Of a DNA stretch of 21,709 nucleotides, positions 15,304 to 21,709 are shown piece by piece (within the stretch, counting starts at the first letter, position 1; the number at the start of each line of letters is the position of its first letter). The notes beneath the pieces were generated by a model. That model did no database searches. It saw only the letters and a list, made by a program, of their open reading frames with translations, and was not told where the DNA came from. This stretch comes from UBA5109 sp038148435 (GTDB lineage: Bacteria; Pseudomonadota; Gammaproteobacteria; Pseudomonadales; Pseudohongiellaceae): the NCBI GenBank assembly GCA_038148435.1, contig JAYQVM010000019.1, forward strand, positions 1-21,709, written 5' to 3'. Both the position numbers and the translations under genes were made by a program.

Positions 15304-16155
15304 ATGCGAATTAAAAACTTGCTTTTCTTTCTTACAGTTTTTCAATTTTTATTTCTTGATAGCGTTTTTGCACAGAATAGAGTAACTGAGCCTTATCCAC
15401 CATTTCGTGTTATTGGCAACCTTTATTCAGTAGGAGGGAAGGACCTAAGTGTTTTTCTTATTACATCTAATGAAGGCCACATCCTAATCAACACTGGTTG
15501 GGCAGACTCTAGAGTACTTATTCAGGACAATGTTGAGTCACTAGGCTTCTCATTAAATGATGTAAAAATTCTACTTGCACAGCATGCTCATGGCGATCAC
15601 ACAGGTGCTATGGCGGAAATCAAAACTTTAACTGGCGCGCAGGTTTTTGCAACAGCTAAAGATATCCCGCTTCTTGAAGACGGCGGATTTAGTGATCCAC
15701 AGTTTGGTGGTCGCCTTGGTTTCGATCCGGTCAAGGTTGATCGCACACTTGCACAAGGAGATCTTATTGAACTCGGCGAAAACCAACTTACTGTACATTT
15801 ACACCCTGGCCATACTGCAGGCGCGACTAGCTTTATCATGAATGTTAGGGAAAATGGACTTGACTATCGGGTTTTGATAGCAAACATGGGATCTGTCAAT
15901 GCGGGGAAAAGACTGGCAGTTGATCCCACATATCCTGGAGTCGCTGCTGATTTTGCTTATACTTTTACTACCCAAAAAATGATGGATATTGATGTCTGGG
16001 TGTCAGCTCATGGATCACAATATAATCGCGATGAAAAATGGCAGCCCGGGCAAACTTATGATCCCGATACGTTCGTCGACCCGGATGGATTTTATGAAAA
16101 AGTAGAATTTTATGAAGAGCTATTTTTGGAAGCGCTCGCTGCAGAGATGCTATAG
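15304..16155 (+). CDS. Exported subclass B3-like metallo-beta-lactamase-fold protein
   Basis: This 283-residue exported protein (signal peptide about 1-23, cleavage after VFA) resembles subclass B3 metallo-beta-lactamases and their relatives. The elements are PPFRVIGNLYSVGGKDLSVF (32-51), ITSNEGHILINTGW (53-66), the zinc motif HAHGDH (94-99), the TGAQVFATAKDIPLLEDGG segment (110-128), HLHPGHTAGATSF with His170, ANMGSVNAGKRL with Ser197, and SAHGSQYN with His236. All six zinc-ligand positions expected of B3 enzymes are filled. Whether it hydrolyses beta-lactams, lactones or other esters cannot be told; many environmental B3-like proteins have no known antibiotic role. The start has only a modest AAGG ribosome-binding site 9 bases upstream. 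It follows the lipoprotein hydrolase by 87 bases and is similarly AT-rich, so both may have been acquired together. Confidence 0.88.
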   Translation: MRIKNLLFFLTVFQFLFLDSVFAQNRVTEPYPPFRVIGNLYSVGGKDLSVFLITSNEGHILINTGWADSRVLIQDNVESLGFSLNDVKILLAQHAHGDHTGAMAEIKTLTGAQVFATAKDIPLLEDGGFSDPQFGGRLGFDPVKVDRTLAQGDLIELGENQLTVHLHPGHTAGATSFIMNVRENGLDYRVLIANMGSVNAGKRLAVDPTYPGVAADFAYTFTTQKMMDIDVWVSAHGSQYNRDEKWQPGQTYDPDTFVDPDGFYEKVEFYEELFLEALAAEML

Positions 16156-16468
16156 GATAAGAATATATTTTTTAATCTATAAAATGAAGTTCAAACGAGA
16201 AGCGTCCTTCAAAAAAAACTGGCTAAATATTTCATTGATTAAAAGACTAAAAAAGTATTCGGAAAAATTTATTTAAGTAACTATTTTAATTAATAACCCA
16301 ATTAATTGGGATACTAGTAACATCCCCTATAAGAACCTCTAGAAACTAATTAAATAAGCAGCCTAATTCATCCTAAATTATCAGCCTAATTATTTTGACG
16401 TTTGAGAGCCATTAGCGTTAAGTACAACTTCCATATTAAAAATTAATTAATCATCTGGAGTAGATGCC
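16156..16468. other. AT-rich intergenic region with palindrome and short repeats
   Basis: These 313 bases contain no convincing ORF. Visible structure includes a perfect 14-bp palindrome CCCAATTAATTGGG (16297-16310), a 10-bp direct repeat CAGCCTAATT (16359-16368 and 16382-16391), and TTTTGACGTTTG (16393-16404), which includes a TTGACG -35-like box and recurs at 17217-17228. The region probably holds the promoter of the DUF3237 gene. Confidence 0.5.
16297..16310. repeat. Perfect 14-bp palindrome
   Basis: CCCAATTAATTGGG is fully self-complementary. It lies about 160 bases upstream of the DUF3237 gene, in an otherwise very AT-rich stretch, and could be an operator for a dimeric regulator. No regulator is encoded nearby. 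Confidence 0.4.
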
Positions 16469-17008
16469 ATGTCGTTAATAAAAATAATAGCTACAATATT
16501 TACCTTACCACTTTTAATGCTAGCCAGTACCGCATTTACTCAAGCGCAGGAATATCGTCTAGCTCCTCATTTTGATTTCGAAGCAGAATTTGCTTGGGAA
16601 GCAAAGGTCACTATTGCTCCTTCACAGACCGTAGGACAAAGCAAAAATGGTCACCGAAATATCATTCCGATAACCGGCGGCACATTTCAAGGGCCTAATA
16701 TCCATGGAGATGTCATGCCCCTAGGTGAAGATTGGCAGTTAGTGCGTCCTGATGGAGTAACCGAGCTTTACGCTCGTTATTTATTGCGCACTGATGATGG
16801 TTATTTGATTCAGGTCATTAACAAGGTGCTGTCCCATAACACAAATGGAGAGTTATACCGTCGATCAGTAATTGATCTAGAAGCACCGCTTGGCAGCCCA
16901 TATGAGCATCTCAATAAATCAATATTTCTTGGCACATTAAATGTTCCAGAAACTCTGAATGAAGGTGAAGAGCCATACGTCATCATCGGCTTTTATAGAC
17001 TACTATGA
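16469..17008 (+). CDS. Secreted DUF3237 family protein
   Basis: This 179-residue protein has a signal peptide (about 1-27, ending STAFTQAQ) followed by a DUF3237 (UPF0311) domain over nearly the whole mature chain. Recognisable blocks are FDFEAEFAWEAKVTIAP (35-51), VGQSKNGHRNIIPITGGTF (55-73), QGPNIHGDVMPLGEDWQLVR (74-93), PDGVTELYARYLLRTDDGY (94-112) and LIQVINKV (113-120). The family is a small beta-barrel-like domain of unknown biochemical function, often encoded near aromatic or terpenoid catabolism genes. An export signal is a notable feature here because many family members appear cytoplasmic. The ATG has GGAG about 9 bases upstream. It follows two exported metallo-hydrolases in the same direction but after a 313-base gap, so it may have its own promoter. 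Confidence 0.88.
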   Translation: MSLIKIIATIFTLPLLMLASTAFTQAQEYRLAPHFDFEAEFAWEAKVTIAPSQTVGQSKNGHRNIIPITGGTFQGPNIHGDVMPLGEDWQLVRPDGVTELYARYLLRTDDGYLIQVINKVLSHNTNGELYRRSVIDLEAPLGSPYEHLNKSIFLGTLNVPETLNEGEEPYVIIGFYRLL

Positions 17009-17032
17009 AGTATAATTTTACAGCTGCTTTTA

Positions 17033-17054
17033 AGCCTTCTATCGGGGAGAAGCT
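17033..17054 (+). terminator. Possible terminator after the DUF3237 gene
   Basis: CTTCT (17036-17040) pairs with AGAAG (17048-17052) around a seven-base loop, with two more pairs possible across a bulged C. A T-rich but not continuous tract follows. It starts 25 bases after the stop codon. The stem is short, so the call is tentative. Confidence 0.3.
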
Positions 17055-17237
17055 GATATTTATCTTAATTTCTTAAATTATGTTACCTCAATATCTGACA
17101 ATAATTTTATTAATTGTAGATATAAAAAGAATAAGTCTATATCGGATTTATGTTGGTATTCATACAGCATTGCAGTAATGCATCAAGCGTTGCTGGCAGG
17201 TATAAATTTTAATAATTTTTGACGTTTGGCAGAGATA

Positions 17238-17254
17238 GAAACTTCTATAGTTTC
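17238..17254 (-). terminator. Possible hairpin downstream of the Rieske oxygenase gene
   Basis: GAAACT (17238-17243) pairs with AGTTTC (17249-17254) around a five-base loop, 14 bases beyond the stop of the minus-strand Rieske gene. There is no T-run after it on the minus strand, so it may merely stabilise the transcript end. Confidence 0.25.
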
Positions 17255-17268
17255 GAAGAATTAACAAT

Positions 17269-18378
17269 CTATAAGATTCGGCGCTTGTTTTCCTTAAGGT
17301 TCACGGGCCTCAGTTCATTTTCTTCTTTTAGTTTTGCCTGCCAGCGTAGCCTGAAATAAGTCAGAGCCTCATCAGCATTAAACGAGCGCGGAGCAAAATC
17401 AGGACTGCCTTGCAGTAGTTTCTGTTGTTCTTCAATAAAGACTTTATCCTCCATAAATCCCTCTATCAGCGAATCTTTCAGCGAAGGGCTGATTTCATCG
17501 TTATCAAGAGCATCACCGTGAAGATAATTCCAAAAGAAATGTGTGGTGTTATAGGTCTCCGGCGTCATGAATTGGCAATTGCGATACTCCCGCATCGGTC
17601 TGCCATCATTTGCCGGATAACCATCGGAATCAACGGGTTCGAATATGGTCTCCATCAAAAAAATACCCGGCAGAAACATAACCATTCGGTTGCAACGGTC
17701 AACCTTCTGTTCATATTCCGAGACAGGAATTACTTTGCGATGAAATGGTGGCGGTAAGCTGGCCCGATGCCAACGTTCAATCCGGTAGCCATTATCGAGT
17801 TTTTCCAAGTTCTCACTATTTGTTTCATAGGCATATTCTTCCGAGCCGCCCAGCGTGGTGGTATGCACAAAAGCCACATGGGAAAAGTCACTCAGGTTAT
17901 CGACAATCAATAACCAGTTAGCCTCATAATGGAGGTAACTTTGCTTATCGAATCCGCGCCACTTATCCGGTTCACTTAGGGGAGCAAAATCGTGAATCAG
18001 AGCCGGATCAGCCCTGTCGGGATCTCCCATCCATATCCACAACATGCCACCACGTTTTTCCAGTGGATAACTTCGGACACGCATAGTCTCAGCAATGTGC
18101 TCCTGTCCTGGTATCTGTACTACTTTACCCTCAGCATTAAACAGCATGCCATGATACATGCAGCGTAAGCACTCTCCTTCAACACGGCCCAGTGAAAGTG
18201 GTGCCGAACGATGACAGCAACGGTTATCAAGCGCGACGAACTTGCCCCTTTCTGTTTTAAAGAAAACCAGAGGCACTTCACAAATGGTCCTGGCCAGTTT
18301 GCCATCCGCTGCAGCAACTTCCCATTCCCAGGCGGCGGCATACCAGATATTTTCGATAAATTTTCGTTCAGTGCTCAT
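17269..18378 (-). CDS. Rieske non-heme iron aromatic oxygenase (VanA-like alpha subunit)
   Basis: This 369-residue protein is a Rieske oxygenase of the vanillate O-demethylase type, which uses electrons from a reductase to hydroxylate or O-demethylate aromatic or similar substrates in the cytoplasm. The Rieske [2Fe-2S] ligands are Cys54, His56, Cys73 and His76 (CCH, 16 residues, CMYH). The mononuclear iron site is His167 and His172 in DFSHVAFVH, with bridging Asp164 and probable third ligand Asp311 (MEDKVFIEEQQ). The start at 18378 is chosen because homology begins at KFIENIWYAAAWEWE and GGGGA lies upstream; a longer frame to 18426 lacks support. No ferredoxin or reductase partner (VanB type) is in the window. 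It lies 99 bases after the PQQ dehydrogenase gene in the same direction. The substrate is not predictable from sequence. Confidence 0.95.
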   Translation of the reverse strand: MSTERKFIENIWYAAAWEWEVAAADGKLARTICEVPLVFFKTERGKFVALDNRCCHRSAPLSLGRVEGECLRCMYHGMLFNAEGKVVQIPGQEHIAETMRVRSYPLEKRGGMLWIWMGDPDRADPALIHDFAPLSEPDKWRGFDKQSYLHYEANWLLIVDNLSDFSHVAFVHTTTLGGSEEYAYETNSENLEKLDNGYRIERWHRASLPPPFHRKVIPVSEYEQKVDRCNRMVMFLPGIFLMETIFEPVDSDGYPANDGRPMREYRNCQFMTPETYNTTHFFWNYLHGDALDNDEISPSLKDSLIEGFMEDKVFIEEQQKLLQGSPDFAPRSFNADEALTYFRLRWQAKLKEENELRPVNLKENKRRIL

Positions 18379-18477
18379 TGTGCATCCCCAATAGTAAATT
18401 TGACGCATGCAGGATTGATCAAACAACTATTTACAAACATTACAGAGGCTGAGCCAAGATGGAGTCTGAACACTTTG

Positions 18478-20625
18478 CTATTGTGCCGCTGCTTGATTTA
18501 GAGCAAAGCGATGACGCGTCAGGATATAGTGCCTGATAGCCTCCGCTTCTTCCGCGCTTATCTCAGACCCGAAACCGACCATACCTCGCTGAGCAAATGC
18601 GCCATCTCTCACCACCGTAGCCCAGGCATCGCCACTGGCAACCAGAGCGCTGTAGCGCAAATCTGGAATAACGCCACTGCCAACAGCGCCGGCACCATGG
18701 CAGCCTCCACAGAAACGGTCATAGACCGTAAAGCCATCTTCTGCCAACTCCTCATCAATAAATATGGCCGAAAAGTCTGGTAGTTCTGCAGGCAGAAAAT
18801 CACTGTCAGGCAAACTGGCTCTACCATTTAGCTTAAAGGTTAATACCCGGCTGACGTTTTGGGTTGGACCGGAGCTCAAGGCCACAGGCCCGGTAATAAT
18901 GGGGAAAATACCGCCCCAGCCTGCCATCACTGTCAGGTACTGTTCACCATCCACTTCATAGGTGACCGGCGGTGCCACAATTCCTGTCTGGGCAGAAAAT
19001 TGCCAGAGTTCATTGCCGTTTTCCACATCATAGGCCTTCAGATAACCGGCAGCCGTGCCCTGAAAAACAAGCCCACCGGCTGTGGATAAAACACCCCCGT
19101 TCCAGGGACCGGGATACTGCACACGCCAGACTTCCTCTTGGGTAACCGGATTCCAGGCAGCCAGGTGGCCGCGAGTGCCTTCCTGTACCGCAGCTATCAC
19201 CCCCGGATCATCGGGTAATCTGGCGACACTGGTATCTACGCCCAAGTTTACTGCCAGGGTTTTAATTTCCAAATTTTCATCTGCCATGTAAGGAAAACTC
19301 ATTTCCTGTGCCGGGAAATACACCAGTCCGGTTTCAGGGTTATACGACATGGGGTGCCAGTTATGACCGCCCAGAAAAGCGGGGCTTTGCAACGCAACTT
19401 CCCCAGTTTCCCAGTAACGTGCTTCCGGCAGGATATTGGGGCGACCCGTGGCCGGATCGATGCCATCGGCCCATGTAACCGGCACAAAATTCTCGCCGGA
19501 AATAAACTCGCCAGTAACACGGTCTAGCACATAGAAAAAGCCGTTTTTTGGCGCCTGCATGATGACCTGCCGTAGATCACCATTAATCTCCAGGTCGGCC
19601 AGTATCATATGCTGTGTTGCCGTATAGTCCCATCCTTCACCCGGTGTGGTCTGGTAATGCCAGACATAGTCACCGGTATCAGCATCCAGTGCGACGATGG
19701 AAGACAGGAACAGATTATCCCCTTCCCCATCACTGCGGATATTCGGATTCCACGGAGAGCCATTGCCTGTGCCAATATACAGGAGACCAAGGCCTGGATC
19801 GTAAGCCATGGAATCCCAGGCAGTTCCACCACCGCCCAAGGCCCACCACTCGCCATTCCAGGTATCTGCCGCCATGGCCATGGCATCCGATTCAAAGCCT
19901 TCTACTGGATTGCCTGGCACAGTATAAAAACGCCAGCGTTGCTCACCGGTAGTCACATCATAGGCCGTGACATAGCCACGTACCCCGTATTCGGCACCAC
20001 CGTTACCAATAAACACCAGTCCTTCGGCAACCCGCGGTGCACCGGTAATGGTGTAAGGTTGGGACAGATCCACAGTCAGTACCGACCACAGCTCCTCACC
20101 GCTTTGGGCATCTATTGCGATGAGCCGACCATCGATAGTGCCAACAAATACTCTGCCTTCCCACCAGGCAACACCGCGGTTAACCACATCACAACAGGCG
20201 TCTACTGCATGACTACGATCAACTTGCGGGTCATAACGCCATAGTTCTTCACCGCTGATGGCATCTAGTGCATACACTACGCTCCAGGCTGCCGAGGTAT
20301 ACATCACCCCATCCACCACAATGGGTGAGGCTTCCTGACCACGCTGATCGGGCAGATCGACCGACCAGGCTAGACTTAGTCCGCTGACCGTATCGCGGTT
20401 GATTTGCGCAAGCGGGCTGAAACGCTGCTCAGACCATGTTCTCCCATGTGCCAGCCAATCTCCCGGACGTGCATCAGCATCGGCTGGTGAAGAAGACATA
20501 TCCGCTCTTGGAGGATTGTTGACAGTGGATGTATTTCGCGCCGACAGCTCTTCATTACTACAGGCAGCTATGAAAGTAGATAAGCAAAGCCCTATCAGGG
20601 CTAATCGGGATTTCGTTGTTATCAT
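18478..20625 (-). CDS. PQQ-dependent alcohol dehydrogenase with C-terminal cytochrome c domain
   Basis: This 715-residue quinohemoprotein oxidises alcohols or aldehydes outside the cytoplasmic membrane and passes electrons to an internal heme c. The N-terminus is a lipoprotein-type signal (LCLSTFIAAC, cysteine 22). The eight-bladed PQQ propeller spans about 55-600. It shows the adjacent-cysteine pair Cys144-Cys145, Glu98 in the QEASPIV segment, the GGGGTAWDSMAYDP and LLYIGTGNGSPWN blocks (264-293), catalytic Asp333 in GWDYTATQ, and APKNGFFYVLDRVTGE (358-373). The heme c motif CGGCH is at 639-643, with Met682 (RGMVGF) the likely sixth ligand. Length and layout match type II quinohemoprotein alcohol dehydrogenases. 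PQQ synthesis genes are not in the window. The ATG has a weak GAAAGA ribosome-binding site. It heads a probable operon with the Rieske gene and is divergent from the FAH-family gene. Confidence 0.95.
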   Translation of the reverse strand: MITTKSRLALIGLCLSTFIAACSNEELSARNTSTVNNPPRADMSSSPADADARPGDWLAHGRTWSEQRFSPLAQINRDTVSGLSLAWSVDLPDQRGQEASPIVVDGVMYTSAAWSVVYALDAISGEELWRYDPQVDRSHAVDACCDVVNRGVAWWEGRVFVGTIDGRLIAIDAQSGEELWSVLTVDLSQPYTITGAPRVAEGLVFIGNGGAEYGVRGYVTAYDVTTGEQRWRFYTVPGNPVEGFESDAMAMAADTWNGEWWALGGGGTAWDSMAYDPGLGLLYIGTGNGSPWNPNIRSDGEGDNLFLSSIVALDADTGDYVWHYQTTPGEGWDYTATQHMILADLEINGDLRQVIMQAPKNGFFYVLDRVTGEFISGENFVPVTWADGIDPATGRPNILPEARYWETGEVALQSPAFLGGHNWHPMSYNPETGLVYFPAQEMSFPYMADENLEIKTLAVNLGVDTSVARLPDDPGVIAAVQEGTRGHLAAWNPVTQEEVWRVQYPGPWNGGVLSTAGGLVFQGTAAGYLKAYDVENGNELWQFSAQTGIVAPPVTYEVDGEQYLTVMAGWGGIFPIITGPVALSSGPTQNVSRVLTFKLNGRASLPDSDFLPAELPDFSAIFIDEELAEDGFTVYDRFCGGCHGAGAVGSGVIPDLRYSALVASGDAWATVVRDGAFAQRGMVGFGSEISAEEAEAIRHYILTRHRFALNQAAAQ

Positions 20626-20663
20626 AATTACTGATCTTTCATCGGATTGAGTAACTTTTATTA

Positions 20664-20680
20664 TAGCGCAAAAGGCGCTA
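20664..20680. promoter_or_regulatory. Inverted repeat upstream of PQQ dehydrogenase
   Basis: TAGCGC (20664-20669), loop AAAAG, then GCGCTA (20675-20680) is a perfect 6-bp inverted repeat, 39 bases upstream of the dehydrogenase start. It could be an operator or a leader hairpin. Confidence 0.35.
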
Positions 20681-20755
20681 CTTCTCTTATAAAAAATATA
20701 ACGCGTTAAATAGTTGCAATCAATCTTTTTACATTAGATAGCAAATAAACCCTTG

Positions 20756-20770
20756 ATTTACTCAGTAAAT
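20756..20770. promoter_or_regulatory. 15-bp palindrome in the divergent dehydrogenase/FAH promoter region
   Basis: ATTTACT-C-AGTAAAT is a perfect palindrome around one central base, roughly midway between the two divergent genes. Two more palindromes lie in the same 245-base region: TAACGCGTTA (20699-20708) and TTAACATGTTAA (20815-20826). Such sites are typical operator candidates, though the AT-rich background raises the chance rate. Confidence 0.35.
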
Positions 20771-20870
20771 TTCATCTAACAGTAGTATATTTAAGCATTT
20801 TCAATCTTTACAAATTAACATGTTAAATATATTCTTTGACTAACTTAATACAACAATATCTCGGACACTT

Positions 20871-21650
20871 ATGCGATTTGCCAGCTATTCTCTAAAGGGC
20901 GCTGTCTCCTGGGGCGCCGTTATCCCGGGCGACTCGGGTGATCAACTCATCGATTTACAAGAATTGGCTCCGAGTCTTAAAAACGCCATCGAGCAGAATC
21001 TGCTAGACAATCTTTCAACCGAAGGATTCCCCGTACATGAGCTGTCTTCTGTACAACTGCTTCCTCCAATTACGTCACCAGAAAAAATTCTCTGCATTGG
21101 TGTGAACTACGCCAATCGCAATGCTGAATACAAAGATGGCAGTGAGGCTCCAAGCAAACCCAGCGTGTTCATTCGATTCCCAGGTTCGCTTACCGGACAT
21201 GGTCAGCCTCTGATACGCCCGCCGGAATCCGAACAATTAGATTATGAAGGTGAAATTGCGATCATTATCGGCAAGACCGGTCGCCGTATTGCTCGTCAAG
21301 ATGCCTTTGAGTACATTGCTGGCTTAAGCATTATGAATGAAGGCACAATCCGTGACTGGGTACGTCATGCTAAATTCAATGTCACACAAGGCAAGAATTT
21401 TGAACAGTCCGGCGCCTGTGGTCCCTGGATGGTGAGTGCCGATGAATTCACCGCCAAACAACTTGAGGACATGCATGTGCAAACACGGGTTAATGGTGAA
21501 ATCCGCCAGGATGATACTACTGCCAGCATGATGTTTCCGATTGCCTATATCATTGAGTATCTCTCAACTTTTTGTACTCTCAAACCCGGTGACGTTATTG
21601 CCACTGGCACTCCTAACGGAGCTGGCGCGCGTTTTGATCCCCCGCGTTAA
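20871..21650 (+). CDS. Fumarylacetoacetate hydrolase (FAH) family protein, ended early by an in-frame stop
   Basis: The 259 residues form most of an FAH-family enzyme, a group of Mg-dependent hydrolases, isomerases and decarboxylases acting late in aromatic-ring degradation. Visible features are ILCIGVNYANRNAEY (73-87), PSVFIRFPGSLTGHG (97-111), DYEGEIAIIIG with metal ligands Glu126 and Glu128 (124-134), IMNEGTIRDW (154-163, Glu157 where many members have Asp), TQGKNFEQSGACGPW (172-186) and TGTPNGAGARFDPPR (245-259). TAA at 21648-21650 stops it exactly where relatives continue with an aromatic residue and LKPGD. The sequence after the stop stays in frame as LKPGDTVVIEVEGIGMLSN, so about 20 or more C-terminal residues are lost. 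It could be a pseudogene, a sequencing error or a readthrough gene. The ribosome-binding site is weak. It is divergent from the PQQ dehydrogenase. Confidence 0.88.
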   Translation: MRFASYSLKGAVSWGAVIPGDSGDQLIDLQELAPSLKNAIEQNLLDNLSTEGFPVHELSSVQLLPPITSPEKILCIGVNYANRNAEYKDGSEAPSKPSVFIRFPGSLTGHGQPLIRPPESEQLDYEGEIAIIIGKTGRRIARQDAFEYIAGLSIMNEGTIRDWVRHAKFNVTQGKNFEQSGACGPWMVSADEFTAKQLEDMHVQTRVNGEIRQDDTTASMMFPIAYIIEYLSTFCTLKPGDVIATGTPNGAGARFDPPR

Positions 21651-21709
21651 CTCAAGCCTGGCGATACCGTTGTAATTGAGGTAGAAGGTATCGGTATGCT
21701 GAGCAATTC
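21651..21709 (+). pseudogene. In-frame C-terminal remainder of the FAH-family gene, cut by window end
   Basis: Directly after the TAA the same frame encodes LKPGDTVVIEVEGIGMLSN, the standard end of FAH-family proteins (a PGD turn, then a strand with EVEGIG and LSN). It has no start codon of its own and runs off the window. Conservation of this tail suggests that the stop is very recent or an error. Confidence 0.8.

Larger units (their letters stand above)
16393..17228. repeat. 12-bp direct repeat flanking the DUF3237 gene
   Basis: TTTTGACGTTTG occurs at 16393-16404 and again, same orientation, at 17217-17228, on either side of the DUF3237 gene. The coordinates here span both copies. The first copy could supply a -35 promoter box; the second lies downstream of the gene in the convergent gap. 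It may be a duplicated regulatory box, a relic of insertion, or chance. Confidence 0.3.

Noticed and set aside
19609..20244. 211-codon open frame on the plus strand inside the PQQ dehydrogenase gene
   Set aside because: It lies antisense to a clearly coding, domain-rich gene and its translation has no recognisable family or composition of a real protein.
1..21709. CRISPR arrays, tRNA or rRNA genes, transposases or phage genes
   Set aside because: No regularly spaced repeats, cloverleaf or rRNA-like sequence, or mobile-element protein motifs were seen on either strand.

Overview
The window looks like a catabolic and transport region of a Gram-negative, probably gammaproteobacterial (perhaps marine) genome. 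The clues are TRAP transport genes, several lipoprotein and Sec signal peptides, a periplasmic-type PQQ dehydrogenase with a cytochrome c domain, and moderate base composition. The taxonomic guess is inference. A run of exactly 10 N (8931-8940) shows that this is a draft or metagenomic scaffold. I saw no tRNA, rRNA, CRISPR array, insertion sequence or transposase.

Region A (1-7262) is a transport and CoA-activation locus. A tightly packed minus-strand operon runs leftward: CoA-transferase family III (4796-5992), TRAP small permease, TRAP large permease, a 2-hydroxyacyl-CoA dehydratase/HgdB-family protein, a second CoA-transferase, and a third CoA-transferase cut by the window edge. Junctions overlap by 1-4 bases or are separated by fewer than 30 bases. 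The TRAP solute-binding protein is transcribed divergently at 6195-7262. The likely logic is uptake of an organic acid, transfer of CoA onto it, then processing of the acyl-CoA. The HgdB-like protein is odd because it lacks the cysteines that normally hold the iron-sulfur cluster.

Region B (7307-11582) is a second minus-strand operon of four exported proteins. They are arranged as two pairs, each an uncharacterised secreted protein followed by a metallo-beta-lactamase-fold hydrolase. The two uncharacterised proteins are related to each other. Region C (11954-14011) is a divergent, exported, right-handed beta-helix protein of the pectate-lyase-like type.

Region D (about 14012-17268) is visibly more AT-rich. 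It carries two further exported metallo-beta-lactamase-fold proteins, one a lipoprotein and one resembling subclass B3, and a secreted DUF3237 protein. This segment may have a separate origin. Region E (17269-21709) holds a Rieske oxygenase and a PQQ/cytochrome c alcohol dehydrogenase on the minus strand, and a divergent fumarylacetoacetate-hydrolase-family gene with an in-frame stop codon near its C-terminus.

Together the genes suggest import and oxidative or hydrolytic breakdown of an unidentified organic acid, lactone, ester or aromatic compound, with an unusual number (four) of exported metallo-hydrolases. The substrate cannot be read from the sequence.
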